In this document: in pieces, positions 8,006-16,428 of the stretch
How the letters are laid out: every line of letters starts with the position of its first letter
Position numbering within the stretch: the first letter of the stretch is position 1
Origin: Bacteroides oleiciplenus YIT 12058
GTDB lineage: Bacteria > Bacteroidota > Bacteroidia > Bacteroidales > Bacteroidaceae
Direction: 5' to 3'
DNA: 64,000 nt
NCBI RefSeq assembly: GCF_000315485.1
Contig: NZ_JH992942.1
Span: forward strand, 598,028-662,027
The notes under the pieces: model-generated
Databases searched by the model: none
What the model was told of the DNA's origin: nothing
The model's input: the letters and a program-made list of their open reading frames with translations, nothing else
Position numbers and translations under genes: made by a program

Positions 8006-9148
8006 TTACTCCGCTAATTTACTATAATATTTTAACTCATATCCTTCTAACATCGAAGGGTGGAAGATTTTTATTAAATCTTTCAATAGCCAGTCCGGCT
8101 GGAAAGGCGTTTCTTCATAGAAAGGTACCCGGTTGGTGTTGCAGCCGTAGATGTGCCGTTCTTTGAAGGCGCGGAAGCCGGCATAAGGGGCAAATTCTTT
8201 TTCCAGTTCACTATAGGTCTTATCTGTGGGCTGGTTGTAGCGTATCAGCCAGAAGTCTGCCTGTTGCCCTTTCTCAAAGATAACTTCGAAGGGATAGGGG
8301 AGGGAACCGCTATGTGTATCTTCCCGGAAAATATAATTGGCACTCGCATCGGTATATAGTTTGGCGATGGTACTGTTGCCTCCCGGAGTATACCAGGTGG
8401 AACTTGTTTTCAAATCACACATCACCGAAGGAGCAAAAGAAATGGGAGAAACCAAGTTCTTCAGCTCATTATAATTCCGTTCCACTGATGCAAACAAACT
8501 GTCAGCTACCTGTTTCTTTCCAAACAATAAACCGTAGAAATGCATCCATTCGGCACGTCCCAGTGCGGAGGTCTCCATATATTCGGCACATTCGATGATG
8601 GGGACATTCAGTTTCTCTACGCGGCCATAACCGCCACTGTTTTCAAAAGGGGAGAGGAGTATAGCATCCGGATGAAGGTCTATGATTCTTTCAATGTTAG
8701 GATTCATACCGTCACCTACGTCGGCAATCGATCCGTTCCGGCATCCTTCTTCTATTTCTGGCATCTTGATATATTTCAAGTCACAGACACCGCCTATGCT
8801 ACTCAATGCACCAAGCTTCTTCAACAGGCTGCAATGTACGGAGGAGTAGATGACGGCTTTGCTTAATGGGGTGCGGACGATGGTTCCTGCGGGCAGTTCT
8901 TCGGGGAGCTTCTGCTCTTTATCTACTAAAATATAGGTATGCAAAATTTTCGTTGTATCCCAGGGATTGCGTAATTGTGCAAGGGTATAGTCTTCGTAAT
9001 CAACTATAGAAAGGTTCTCGGAATACCGCAAGGTGATGGTGTCGCCTTGTACAGAGGTAGAAGAGGTGTTACTTCTCCCGCCGCAGGCGGAGAGAAGTAA
9101 CACTATGATTGCTATTGGAATAAATTGTAATCCTTTGTGCAAATACAT
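8006..9148 (-). CDS. btuF: B12 ABC transporter substrate-binding lipoprotein (BtuF-like)
   Basis: A 380-residue lipoprotein. The signal peptide ends in the lipobox LLLSAC (Cys22). The body is a class III periplasmic binding protein: VIYSSVHCSLLKKLGA, NPNIERIIDLHPDAILLSPF, and a C-terminal lobe with YELKYYSKLAE. In BtuF-type proteins two such lobes are joined by a long helix and deliver corrinoid to the BtuCD complex. Spacing is 8 bases from btuG and 11 from btuC, so it is one operon. It could bind a siderophore instead, but the upstream cobalamin riboswitch makes B12 by far the better reading. Confidence 0.85.
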   Translation of the reverse strand: MYLHKGLQFIPIAIIVLLLSACGGRSNTSSTSVQGDTITLRYSENLSIVDYEDYTLAQLRNPWDTTKILHTYILVDKEQKLPEELPAGTIVRTPLSKAVIYSSVHCSLLKKLGALSSIGGVCDLKYIKMPEIEEGCRNGSIADVGDGMNPNIERIIDLHPDAILLSPFENSGGYGRVEKLNVPIIECAEYMETSALGRAEWMHFYGLLFGKKQVADSLFASVERNYNELKNLVSPISFAPSVMCDLKTSSTWYTPGGNSTIAKLYTDASANYIFREDTHSGSLPYPFEVIFEKGQQADFWLIRYNQPTDKTYSELEKEFAPYAGFRAFKERHIYGCNTNRVPFYEETPFQPDWLLKDLIKIFHPSMLEGYELKYYSKLAE

Positions 9149-9156
9149 TTCAGATA

Positions 9157-10284
9157 TTAATTAAAGAAGATGATTTTCTTGGGGTTTTGGCCTCCGCAGT
9201 CAAATTTACTAATAAAGTTTCCGTTTTGGTCAAACCTGTAGATTATTCCGTTTCCCGCGGAGTACAAAGTAGTGGCTATATAAATGTCTCCGTTAGCTTC
9301 GTTCACACTCATGGAGTAGACACTGCTGGAAGCAAGTTCTTCCGGGGCATTCTTCAGGAAGCTGGCATCTTTTTTCTCCAGGGTATTTGCATTATAGCTG
9401 TAGAAGGTATTTATAGTACTGGTTTCAGGCCAGTTACTATAATCTGTCTCTGAATTAACAAAGTAAATCATTCCTCTTTCGTCATCGGCAACCATATCGG
9501 TGGCTGTGCCGATTACCGTTATTTTGTTGTTGTCTTTCGGGTCTATCATCTGGGCCGTATAACCTGTTGCGTTATAATCCCCGTAAGATATCAGAAAGAC
9601 TTTATCATTAGCTTCCGTCAGCTTGTTGGGGTTTACTGTTACGGTTAATGTCTTTTCCAATGTAAATGTTTTGGTGTCGATGACGAATACATCTGATAAA
9701 TATACAAATTGGGCATCTTCCTTCTTGTAGGAGTTTGCCACATATAGTTTGTTGTTGCATTCTACAATACCTTCCAGATTATTTCCAAGGCTCAGGGATG
9801 CCTTTTCTTCCAGTGTTTGTGCATCCAGCTTCACTACTTTGCCACCATACAGGGTTACATAAATATAACCGTCATCGGCTGCCATGTAGCGGGGCGTTGC
9901 TCCATTTATGGTGAAAGCATGGCGGGCTTGTTCCACTCCAGCCGTATTTAAACGTGTCATATAGCTTGAACCATTGACTGCAACATAAATACTATTACGA
10001 TATTCGATCATATCCTGACCGGTATCACCTAATTTAGCATTGTTTTGTGTTTGGAATATGTCCTTGACAAAAAAGTCAGCCTGATCCGGGCAATAGAAAC
10101 TGATACTTGCATTGTTGGCTCCCTGAGTACCTTCATTTAATATATAGGCACGCTTTTGAGGCAATTCTATGGTACTTCCGGAGTCATTCCGTCCATAATC
10201 GTCGTCATCATCACTACATGATGTAATGGAAACGTTCAGTGCTATCAGGCACATTAAACTGAATAACAAACTTCTGATTTTCAT
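9157..10284 (-). CDS. btuG: BtuG-like surface cobalamin-binding lipoprotein (YncE-type beta-propeller)
   Basis: A 375-residue lipoprotein (lipobox VSITSC, Cys23) followed by an Asp-rich stretch, as in many surface-exposed Bacteroides lipoproteins. The body shows repeated propeller blades: RAYILNEGTQGANNASISFY, GQDMIEYRNSIYVAVNG, YMAADDGYIYVTLYGGKVVK, GIVECNNKLYVANSY, MVADDERGMIYFVNS and SVNEANGDIYIATT. In Bacteroides, BtuG binds B12 very tightly on the cell surface and docks on BtuB. The call rests on fold, lipobox and position between btuB and btuF. Generic DUF5074/YncE proteins look similar, but none would be expected inside a B12 operon. Confidence 0.85.
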   Translation of the reverse strand: MKIRSLLFSLMCLIALNVSITSCSDDDDDYGRNDSGSTIELPQKRAYILNEGTQGANNASISFYCPDQADFFVKDIFQTQNNAKLGDTGQDMIEYRNSIYVAVNGSSYMTRLNTAGVEQARHAFTINGATPRYMAADDGYIYVTLYGGKVVKLDAQTLEEKASLSLGNNLEGIVECNNKLYVANSYKKEDAQFVYLSDVFVIDTKTFTLEKTLTVTVNPNKLTEANDKVFLISYGDYNATGYTAQMIDPKDNNKITVIGTATDMVADDERGMIYFVNSETDYSNWPETSTINTFYSYNANTLEKKDASFLKNAPEELASSSVYSMSVNEANGDIYIATTLYSAGNGIIYRFDQNGNFISKFDCGGQNPKKIIFFN

Positions 10285-10304
10285 TTTACGTTGTTTTTAT
10301 ATGG

Positions 10305-12350
10305 TTAAAATTGTATTGTACCGCTAACCTGCCAGTTTCGTCCCGGCATGGGATAATATTTTATAACTTCGTACTGCTTGTTCAACAGGTTGATAACTTC
10401 CGCTTGCAGCGTAAGTGTATATCTGCTAAATTTGAAAGCGTGGGAAACAGAAAGGGTATGGTCTGTGTACCCATCTATCTTGTAATCCGGAATATTTTGC
10501 GACAGATAATATCGTTTACCTACTCCGACAACGGAATATCCGACATTTACCCACGGGGTCTCGACAATGACATTGCCGTTTCCGCTATGTTCCGGTGTAT
10601 AGGGCAATTGGTCTTTGTAGTTGCTGGTTGAACTGCTGGTGACGTCGATAGCTTTTTGCCATGTATATCCTCCTGCAATACGTAGGTCTACCTGAGGGAT
10701 AATAGGAATGAACGTCGAGAAAGTAAAATCAACTCCCGATATGTGTGCTTTGCCATAGTTTGCCATTCTCCATACATAAGTTGACGGGAATGCTACAATT
10801 TTATCTTTTACGTGGTTGTAATACCCGTCCAATGTTACGGATATGTTGTTTATCCATGAACAAGGAGAACCACTCCACGTAATACCTATGTTGTATTCCT
10901 GCGCTTTTTCGGGGCGGAGGCTGCGGTTGCCTAAACGATAATAATATAAATCATTGAAGGTCGGAGTCCGGAAAGTGCTTTTGTACATGGCACGTATGTA
11001 GAATAACTGTTCTTTCCAAGGGCGGAAACTGATGGATGCGCTGGGGGAGAGTCTACTCATGTCTTCCGGGCGTTCTCCATTTTCTACATGTTCCGTGAGG
11101 TAGGTACCCACCAGAGACGCCATGGCTGTGAACTGTCCGGTCTGATACTTTGCACTAAATGCAGTGAGTGAAGTGTAGCGCGTCGGATATGGGCAGAACT
11201 GGAGATTATTCCATAAGGTATTGATGGCTCCGTCTTGCGCTAAAGCCAACGAAAACTCTTTAGTGGGTGAGTAGACAATAGTGGCGGACAAATAATATTC
11301 GTTCTGCCTGTAATGTTCAGTCGTAATCCCTCCTTCATATTGTGCCCCTTCATCCTGGTACTTATTCTTGGAATAATTGTACTTTCCCTGGGCTTGTAAA
11401 ACCCATTGAGGGGAGAATTGCTTTTTATATTTCACTTGGGTGAAGAAATTCTTATCCCACAAACGTTCATAAGAATTCGGATTATAGAGAAGGACGACAC
11501 CAGGCAGTCCACGTTCCGAATCAAAATAATAGGTCTTTATACTTAATTCACTGCTGTCCTTGAATGTATGGAAAAGATTGGCTTCACCATGCCAGGAGTT
11601 TATATCCGAATTGTATCTTCTTTCTTTGGTTGTGTACTTTCCATTCTCCAAGGTGAAATCATAGATGCCATCCGCTCTCAGGAAGTTGCCGTCTACGGTG
11701 AGGGTTGTTTGTTTACCTAAACGTTGTGCCCAGCGCAGTGAAGGGTTCACCATACCGTAAGAACCTCCTTTTATGCGACCCTGAAATGAATATTTTCCTG
11801 TGAACAGGGGGACTTCTGTCTCTATGTTGAGTACACCGGCTGAGGCGTAAAGGCGGGCAGGTTGTAGCAGATTGTCACCCTGTCCGATGGCTAAGGAAAG
11901 TAAAGCGACATTATCAAGTGAGAACCTGCCTATATCTATTTGTCCGGCCTGGCAGTTGCTGACGGCTATTCCATCATAGCTGATAGCTGTATGTGCTGCA
12001 CCCAGATTTCGTATAGAGACTGTCTTGAGTCCGCCTACTCCACCATAATCTTTTACATTGGCACCTGTGAAATGCCGTACTGCATCCGCCATGTTTTGCA
12101 GACCAAGGTGCTCAATATTGTCTTTTGTGATAATTTGTGTGGGAGTTGCTGCAGATACTTTTTGCGGGGCTCGTCTGGCTTTTATGGTTACTCCGGGAAT
12201 TTCATGCGTCTTATTGGTTATGGTATCTCCTTTTTGTTGGGCGTGTAGATGAAGAGGGGGTAAGAATAAATAGAAGAATAAACATAACCGTAGTATATAG
12301 GCATGCTTATTTATTACAATTCTATAGCTTTTAATTCTCTGCATATTCAT
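10305..12350 (-). CDS. btuB: TonB-dependent cobalamin receptor (BtuB-like)
   Basis: A receptor of about 681 residues from the Met at 12350 (MNMQRIKSYRIVINKHAYI), with a hydrophobic signal segment ILRLCLFFYLFLPPLHLHAQ. Upstream in-frame Met codons lie inside the riboswitch and are rejected. The plug reads IPGVTIKARRAPQKVSAATP (TonB-box region), NMADAVRHFTGANVKDYGGVGG, TVSIRNLG and TAISYDGIAVSN; the barrel ends YYPMPGRNWQVSGTIQF. First gene of the operon, 20 bases before btuG, directly behind a cobalamin riboswitch. It brings B12 across the outer membrane using TonB energy. Confidence 0.87.
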   Translation of the reverse strand: MNMQRIKSYRIVINKHAYILRLCLFFYLFLPPLHLHAQQKGDTITNKTHEIPGVTIKARRAPQKVSAATPTQIITKDNIEHLGLQNMADAVRHFTGANVKDYGGVGGLKTVSIRNLGAAHTAISYDGIAVSNCQAGQIDIGRFSLDNVALLSLAIGQGDNLLQPARLYASAGVLNIETEVPLFTGKYSFQGRIKGGSYGMVNPSLRWAQRLGKQTTLTVDGNFLRADGIYDFTLENGKYTTKERRYNSDINSWHGEANLFHTFKDSSELSIKTYYFDSERGLPGVVLLYNPNSYERLWDKNFFTQVKYKKQFSPQWVLQAQGKYNYSKNKYQDEGAQYEGGITTEHYRQNEYYLSATIVYSPTKEFSLALAQDGAINTLWNNLQFCPYPTRYTSLTAFSAKYQTGQFTAMASLVGTYLTEHVENGERPEDMSRLSPSASISFRPWKEQLFYIRAMYKSTFRTPTFNDLYYYRLGNRSLRPEKAQEYNIGITWSGSPCSWINNISVTLDGYYNHVKDKIVAFPSTYVWRMANYGKAHISGVDFTFSTFIPIIPQVDLRIAGGYTWQKAIDVTSSSTSNYKDQLPYTPEHSGNGNVIVETPWVNVGYSVVGVGKRYYLSQNIPDYKIDGYTDHTLSVSHAFKFSRYTLTLQAEVINLLNKQYEVIKYYPMPGRNWQVSGTIQF

Positions 12351-12377
12351 GAAAAGGATATAAACCGTGTGCATCTC

Positions 12378-12398
12378 ATGCCCTTTCCTCGAAGGCAT
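12378..12398 (-). promoter_or_regulatory. Hairpin between riboswitch aptamer and btuB start (expression platform candidate)
   Basis: On the minus strand ATGCC at 12398-12394 can pair with GGCAT at 12382-12378, a small hairpin 28 bases before the btuB ATG at 12350. In cobalamin riboswitches the equivalent region masks the ribosome binding site when ligand is bound. Its regulatory role is inferred from position. Confidence 0.45.
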
Positions 12399-12403
12399 AA
12401 GAA

Positions 12404-12578
12404 ATGATAGGTTTTGCAGGTCTTCTGACTTACTCCGGATTTGCCGCCTTCCCACCGTACGAATACTGGCAGTGGCATAGGTGATTGGCAAGTCCTATCA
12501 TATGAGTTCACAGCAGCGGGACTGTTTGGGAGTCACACCCAATTCCCTTTTCATGGAGTATACCGAAAGGCATACTCC
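12404..12578 (-). ncRNA. Cobalamin riboswitch (B12 aptamer) controlling btuBGFCD
   Basis: Read on the minus strand, the region shows the conserved aptamer blocks in order. A hairpin pairs GGAGTATGCC with GGTATACTCC (12578-12555). The B12-box core follows with GGGTGTGACTCCCAAACAG and GTCCCGCTGCTGTGA (12540-12504). Then come GCCACTGCC, GGGAAGGCGGCAA and AGTCAGAAGACCTGCA. ATGATAGG (12501-12494) pairs with CCTATCAT (12411-12404) to close a helix. The element sits directly upstream of btuB in the sense orientation. In Bacteroides these elements lower expression of B12 uptake genes when adenosylcobalamin is plentiful. Confidence 0.93.
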
Positions 12579-12592
12579 AACAAAACCGGGTG

Positions 12593-12600
12593 CAAAGATA
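12593..12600 (-). promoter_or_regulatory. -7 promoter element for the btu operon
   Basis: TATCTTTG on the minus strand, an exact TAnnTTTG match. It would start transcription about 10-15 bases before the first helix of the riboswitch. No strong -33 TTTG was found. Confidence 0.6.
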
Positions 12601-12699
12601 GGAAAGATTTATGTTTTATTTGTAATGTGGTGCAGTATTTCATTAATTTATGCATTTATTCTAACAGAGTAACTTAATAGAAACTAATACTATATACTT

Positions 12700-13941
12700 A
12701 TGCTAAAGAAAACTATTGCTGCCTTAAGCCTACTCAGTATCCTTGTAGCTTGTCAGAATGATGAAACTCCCTCTCAACCGGAACTTAAACCACGTAAAGA
12801 CATCAATCTCACCCGTGCGGAACAAGATTTAATGGACAAAGGTACAGACTTTGCTTTCCGTTTCTTTGATCAGGTGTGCAGTACTGAGAAGGAAAAACCG
12901 AATGTTTTTGTGTCTCCATTGAGTGCATCACTTTGCTTATCAATGATTACTAACGGAGCTTCGGGCAAAACGCTTACTGAAATGCAGAACGTATTGGGAT
13001 TTCCTGCCGCTTTTTTCTCTCTTGATGATCTGAATAACTATAATCAAAAATTAACTTCAGCTTTATTGGATTTAGATAATACCACTCAATTAGGAATTGC
13101 TAATTCTATTTGGGTAAAACAAGGTTTTAAAGTTTATGATTCTTTTGTGGATGTGAATAAGAAAATGTATGATGCCCAGGTACAGGAGCTTGACTTTGCG
13201 TCTCCCACAGCAAAAGATGTGATAAACCAATGGTGTGCCGAGCAGACGAATAATTGTATAAAAGAGGTTATACAGAGAATACCGGAAGATGCACGTATGT
13301 ATTTGATTAATGCACTCTACTTCAAAGGTATCTGGAAGAGTCAATTCCAAAAATCGGATATTCGCCAGGAAAACTTTACTAATTCTGATGGTGCCCAGCA
13401 GAAAGTAAACATGATGAACCAGACAGAAACGTTCAATTATACCCAGAACTCAGCATTCTACATCGCAGAATTGCCATATGGTAACGAAGCTTTCAGTATG
13501 GTGCTCTTATTGCCTGCCGGGGATAAGACTTTGGATGAGAGTTTGTCCGGGCTGACTTATGAAAACTGGAAGGAATGGAATGCAGCTTTGTCGAGCAGAC
13601 AATTGCAGGTTAAACTTCCCCGTTTCAAAGTGGAGTATAACAAGATGCTCATAGAGGATATGGTTGCTATGGGGATGAAGGATGCCTTTGATGGTTATAA
13701 GGCTGATTTCTCTAAAATGTCGGCTGCCGAGTTATATATTGGTCTTTTGCAGCAATTTACTTATGTAAATGTAGATGAGGAAGGTACTGAAGCAGCGGCT
13801 GTTACGGTTGGTGGAATGTTTGAAACTTCCGTTGGACCATCTACTCCTATATCTTTCTATGTAGACCGTCCTTTTGCTTTTGTGATAAAGGAGAAGAGTA
13901 CGGGAGCAATTCTCTTTATGGGAAAGATTACAGAACTATAA
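12700..13941 (+). CDS. Serpin-family protease inhibitor lipoprotein
   Basis: A 413-residue lipoprotein (lipobox ILVAC, Cys18) with a full serpin body: NVFVSPLSASLCLSMITNGA, MYLINALYFKGIWKSQF, MNQTETFNYT, YGNEAFSMVLLLPAG and the C-terminal DRPFAFVIKEKSTGAILFMGKI. The hinge of the reactive loop is intact, EEGTEAAAVT (about 360-369), with small residues that allow strand insertion, so it should be an inhibitory serpin. Counting from the hinge puts the scissile P1-P1' bond near Thr376-Ser377, which would suit an elastase- or subtilisin-like target; Met373 or Phe374 are alternatives. Anchored on the cell envelope, it probably guards against host or microbial serine proteases. It stands alone, divergent from the btu operon. 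Confidence 0.92.
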   Translation: MLKKTIAALSLLSILVACQNDETPSQPELKPRKDINLTRAEQDLMDKGTDFAFRFFDQVCSTEKEKPNVFVSPLSASLCLSMITNGASGKTLTEMQNVLGFPAAFFSLDDLNNYNQKLTSALLDLDNTTQLGIANSIWVKQGFKVYDSFVDVNKKMYDAQVQELDFASPTAKDVINQWCAEQTNNCIKEVIQRIPEDARMYLINALYFKGIWKSQFQKSDIRQENFTNSDGAQQKVNMMNQTETFNYTQNSAFYIAELPYGNEAFSMVLLLPAGDKTLDESLSGLTYENWKEWNAALSSRQLQVKLPRFKVEYNKMLIEDMVAMGMKDAFDGYKADFSKMSAAELYIGLLQQFTYVNVDEEGTEAAAVTVGGMFETSVGPSTPISFYVDRPFAFVIKEKSTGAILFMGKITEL

Positions 13942-13988
13942 AGAACAGAAGAGATACAGTGACTTTAGACTGTATCTCTTCTGTTCTT
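13941..13988 (+). terminator. Strong hairpin terminator after the serpin gene
   Basis: Perfect 20-bp inverted repeat (13941-13960 and 13969-13988) with an 8-base loop, followed by ATTTTGTTTG. It begins on the last base of the serpin stop codon. Confidence 0.85.
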
Positions 13989-14179
13989 ATTTTGTTTGTA
14001 TTACTTTTTGAATAACTCCTTTGATTGCTGTATAGAAGTTTTATTACTAAGATGTTGGCTATTAACAATAATTGCTGTCTTTTACAAACTTGCCGTTGAT
14101 TCCATCAATGCTAATAATGCCAACCGGAAATTTAGTTTATTTATACAGTAGTAAAGTTTTATGTCTTATAGCAAAAATA

Positions 14180-14995
14180 CTAACTTATTTCTTCGCATGC
14201 AAAAGTAGTAGAACTAATCTTGAGAGTAAGATTATACTTTTCATTACTTTTCATGATTACGTTTACATTTACAATAACATCTGTTTCTTGTACTTTTGCG
14301 CTAGTGATTTCGATTTGGAAGTTGTTTTCATATTTTTGCCTAATAAATTCATGTAAGACATTTGTGTTGTTGCCTTTCTGAAAGTTACAGATAATAAAAT
14401 CCGTTGAATGAAATGTTACATAGCCAATATCACTAATTGGAATATAGGTATTATAAAAGATTAAGTCATCTTTATGCTCAAATTCAGATTCGTCGCCTGT
14501 TGAACTTAACCAATATGTTTTACGGGAGTCTTCGGAAACTAAAACCACATCATTTGTCCATGAATAAATATTTACGTTCCCGTTGTGTGTTATTTGTTTT
14601 ACAAGTTTTCCATCTGGAGTGTATATGCAGGTATATGTGTACTTTGTGACATAGCTTGTTGTTATGGTGCTCGAGATAAAGTGTAGAGCATAGTTTTTTC
14701 TGAACAATGCTATAGTTGGTTTTCTTTTATATTCTAATTCAGTTTTTTCACCATAACTTTCAGAGATTATGTTTGCAGGGTACTGGATTTTATTTTTCCA
14801 TATCATAGTCCCATCTTCGGAAAATTTATAGGCATAATCATTAGTAACGTATGGGACATAAAATGTTCCATCGTAATAAACTTTATTCTGTTTTGAATTA
14901 TCATCTATATCGTCAAAACTAAAATCATTGCTGTCAGAGCAGGCGGAAAATAGTATCATTGGCAGTATTGCCATTAAAAACAAAATCTTTTTCAT
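14180..14995 (-). CDS. Unknown lipoprotein, AT-rich
   Basis: A 271-residue lipoprotein (signal peptide MKKILFLMAILPMILFSAC, Cys19, then SDSNDFSFDDIDD). No family recognised. The body is rich in beta-strand-like, Tyr/Asn/Ile-containing segments: KVYYDGTFYVPYVTNDYAYKF, MIWKNKIQYP, YTCIYTPDGKLVKQITHNG and YNLTLKISSTT. Strand periodicity with two KFSEDGTMIWK/YTPDGKLVKQI-like repeats hints at a beta-propeller or DUF-type surface protein. AT content is visibly higher than in both neighbours, which suggests recent acquisition or relaxed selection. It has its own upstream region and does not appear to be in an operon. Confidence 0.7.
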   Translation of the reverse strand: MKKILFLMAILPMILFSACSDSNDFSFDDIDDNSKQNKVYYDGTFYVPYVTNDYAYKFSEDGTMIWKNKIQYPANIISESYGEKTELEYKRKPTIALFRKNYALHFISSTITTSYVTKYTYTCIYTPDGKLVKQITHNGNVNIYSWTNDVVLVSEDSRKTYWLSSTGDESEFEHKDDLIFYNTYIPISDIGYVTFHSTDFIICNFQKGNNTNVLHEFIRQKYENNFQIEITSAKVQETDVIVNVNVIMKSNEKYNLTLKISSTTFACEEIS

Positions 14996-15164
14996 ATGTA
15001 TTAATTATTTGGTTTGTTATTATAAGTAGTGCCTTTTGGTGTACTGTATATAATTATTTTTATTAAAATAATTATGTATAATAAGTTTTCTGTATATTTC
15101 TGAATTCTTTGGGAACAAAGATATAGAGATTAGAATAGATAACAAAATATTTGGGAAAAGAAAT

Positions 15165-15197
15165 GAAAGACCGGAAGTTACTAGATTCCGGTCTTTC
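15165..15197 (-). terminator. Hairpin terminator at the end of the metal efflux operon
   Basis: Perfect 12-bp stem (GAAAGACCGGAA / TTCCGGTCTTTC) with a 9-base loop, 14 bases past the stop codon of the CusC-like gene. T-rich sequence follows on both sides, so it could act in either direction. Confidence 0.75.
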
Positions 15198-15210
15198 GTT
15201 TTTATTTTGT

Positions 15211-16398
15211 TTATAGCTTACTCTTATAAATCTGTGCCATCACCTTCTGGTACTGGTTCTCCAGTTGTAGCAAATTTTGCTTGCTTTGATAAATCACAGA
15301 AACTTCCACAAAGAATTCTATCACGCTGATTTGTCCACCTGTAAGGGCTTGTTTCAGCAATGCGAGATCTTGTTGTGAGCTGAAGGCTTCCTGATATTCC
15401 TGCATGGAAGCCTGCAAGGATTGAGCTTCGCGATAAAGCTGTGCTAATGAAGACTCTGCCTGCAAAGTCGCATTCTCTTTCTGAAAATCTATATTCATGG
15501 ATTGTGCTTTGGCTATCTTTACCTTATTTCGATTCTCGAAGATGGGGAAAGAAAAGCCCACCACAACCCCATTGAACGGGGTGCCCGATTCGGTGTTACG
15601 ACGATAACCTAACTCCAATTTAGGTAACCAACCTTGCTTACTTACAGAAATTTGTTTGCGAGCGGCGGCACTCTCGTTATTCAGTGACCACAGGGCAGCA
15701 TCCGATGCGATAACCTCTTCACGCAGTTGTTCATAATCAGCCGGTAGCGGATGCAGCGGATATTCGCCGAGAGAGGAGATTTGCAATGGCTGGTTACTGT
15801 TCAATGCAGTCAGTTCCTGCCACTTGTTCTCCAAGGTGGTGCGGTTTGTTCGTGCTTCTGTACGTACATTCAGCAATTCCAGATTGATTTTATTGGTTTC
15901 CAAAACATTGGCATCTCCTGTTTCCAGACGTTTCTTGTAATAGGCGGAAAGTTCTTCTGCCTGTTTCAGACGTTCGTCCAGCAGCCTTTGCTGTTGTTGC
16001 AACATGAGGATGTCGAGGCATATTTCTTTGGCTTGCAATAACAGTTGCTGGCGGAAAGCGGTGGATTGTGCATCGAGTGCACCGGTTTTAAGACGGTTCA
16101 CTTGTCCACGCGTAGCGTAGAGGGTGGGGAAGTCGAAGCTTTGTGAAACAACGAGTTCGCCGATGGTTTCGTCCTTGTCCTTTGCTCCCCACAGGTGGGA
16201 ATAAGAAAGGGTTGGGTCAGGAAGATTATTCTCCGACTTGTTTTCCAATTTCTGCGAAGTGATGAGTTGGGCATTGGCCTGCAACTCTTTGTTATTCGCT
16301 TCGATACGGCGCAGCACTTCGTCTATGTCGACCGATTGTGCGCGCATCCCCGCATATAGGAAAAAGGTGATAATACTAAATATCAGAATTCGTTTCAT
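15211..16398 (-). CDS. TolC/CusC-family outer membrane efflux protein
   Basis: A 395-residue outer-membrane factor with signal peptide MKRILIFSIITFFLYAGMRA. It has the two-repeat coiled-coil architecture of TolC-like proteins: VLRRIEANNKELQANAQL, QQLLLQAKEICLDILMLQQQQ, then a second half with GWLPKLELGYRRNTESGTPF and PIFENRNKVKIAKAQSMN. There is no lipobox, unlike E. coli CusC. Last gene of the operon, 30 bases after the RND pump gene. With CusA- and CusB-like partners it should form the outer-membrane channel of a tripartite metal exporter. Confidence 0.85.
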   Translation of the reverse strand: MKRILIFSIITFFLYAGMRAQSVDIDEVLRRIEANNKELQANAQLITSQKLENKSENNLPDPTLSYSHLWGAKDKDETIGELVVSQSFDFPTLYATRGQVNRLKTGALDAQSTAFRQQLLLQAKEICLDILMLQQQQRLLDERLKQAEELSAYYKKRLETGDANVLETNKINLELLNVRTEARTNRTTLENKWQELTALNSNQPLQISSLGEYPLHPLPADYEQLREEVIASDAALWSLNNESAAARKQISVSKQGWLPKLELGYRRNTESGTPFNGVVVGFSFPIFENRNKVKIAKAQSMNIDFQKENATLQAESSLAQLYREAQSLQASMQEYQEAFSSQQDLALLKQALTGGQISVIEFFVEVSVIYQSKQNLLQLENQYQKVMAQIYKSKL

Positions 16399-16428
16399 TA
16401 TTTGATATTGTTAATGGTTATATGGATG

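Noticed and set aside
14072..14356. 94-codon plus-strand frame near the unknown lipoprotein
   Set aside because: Low-complexity AT-rich frame overlapping the lipoprotein gene on the other strand.
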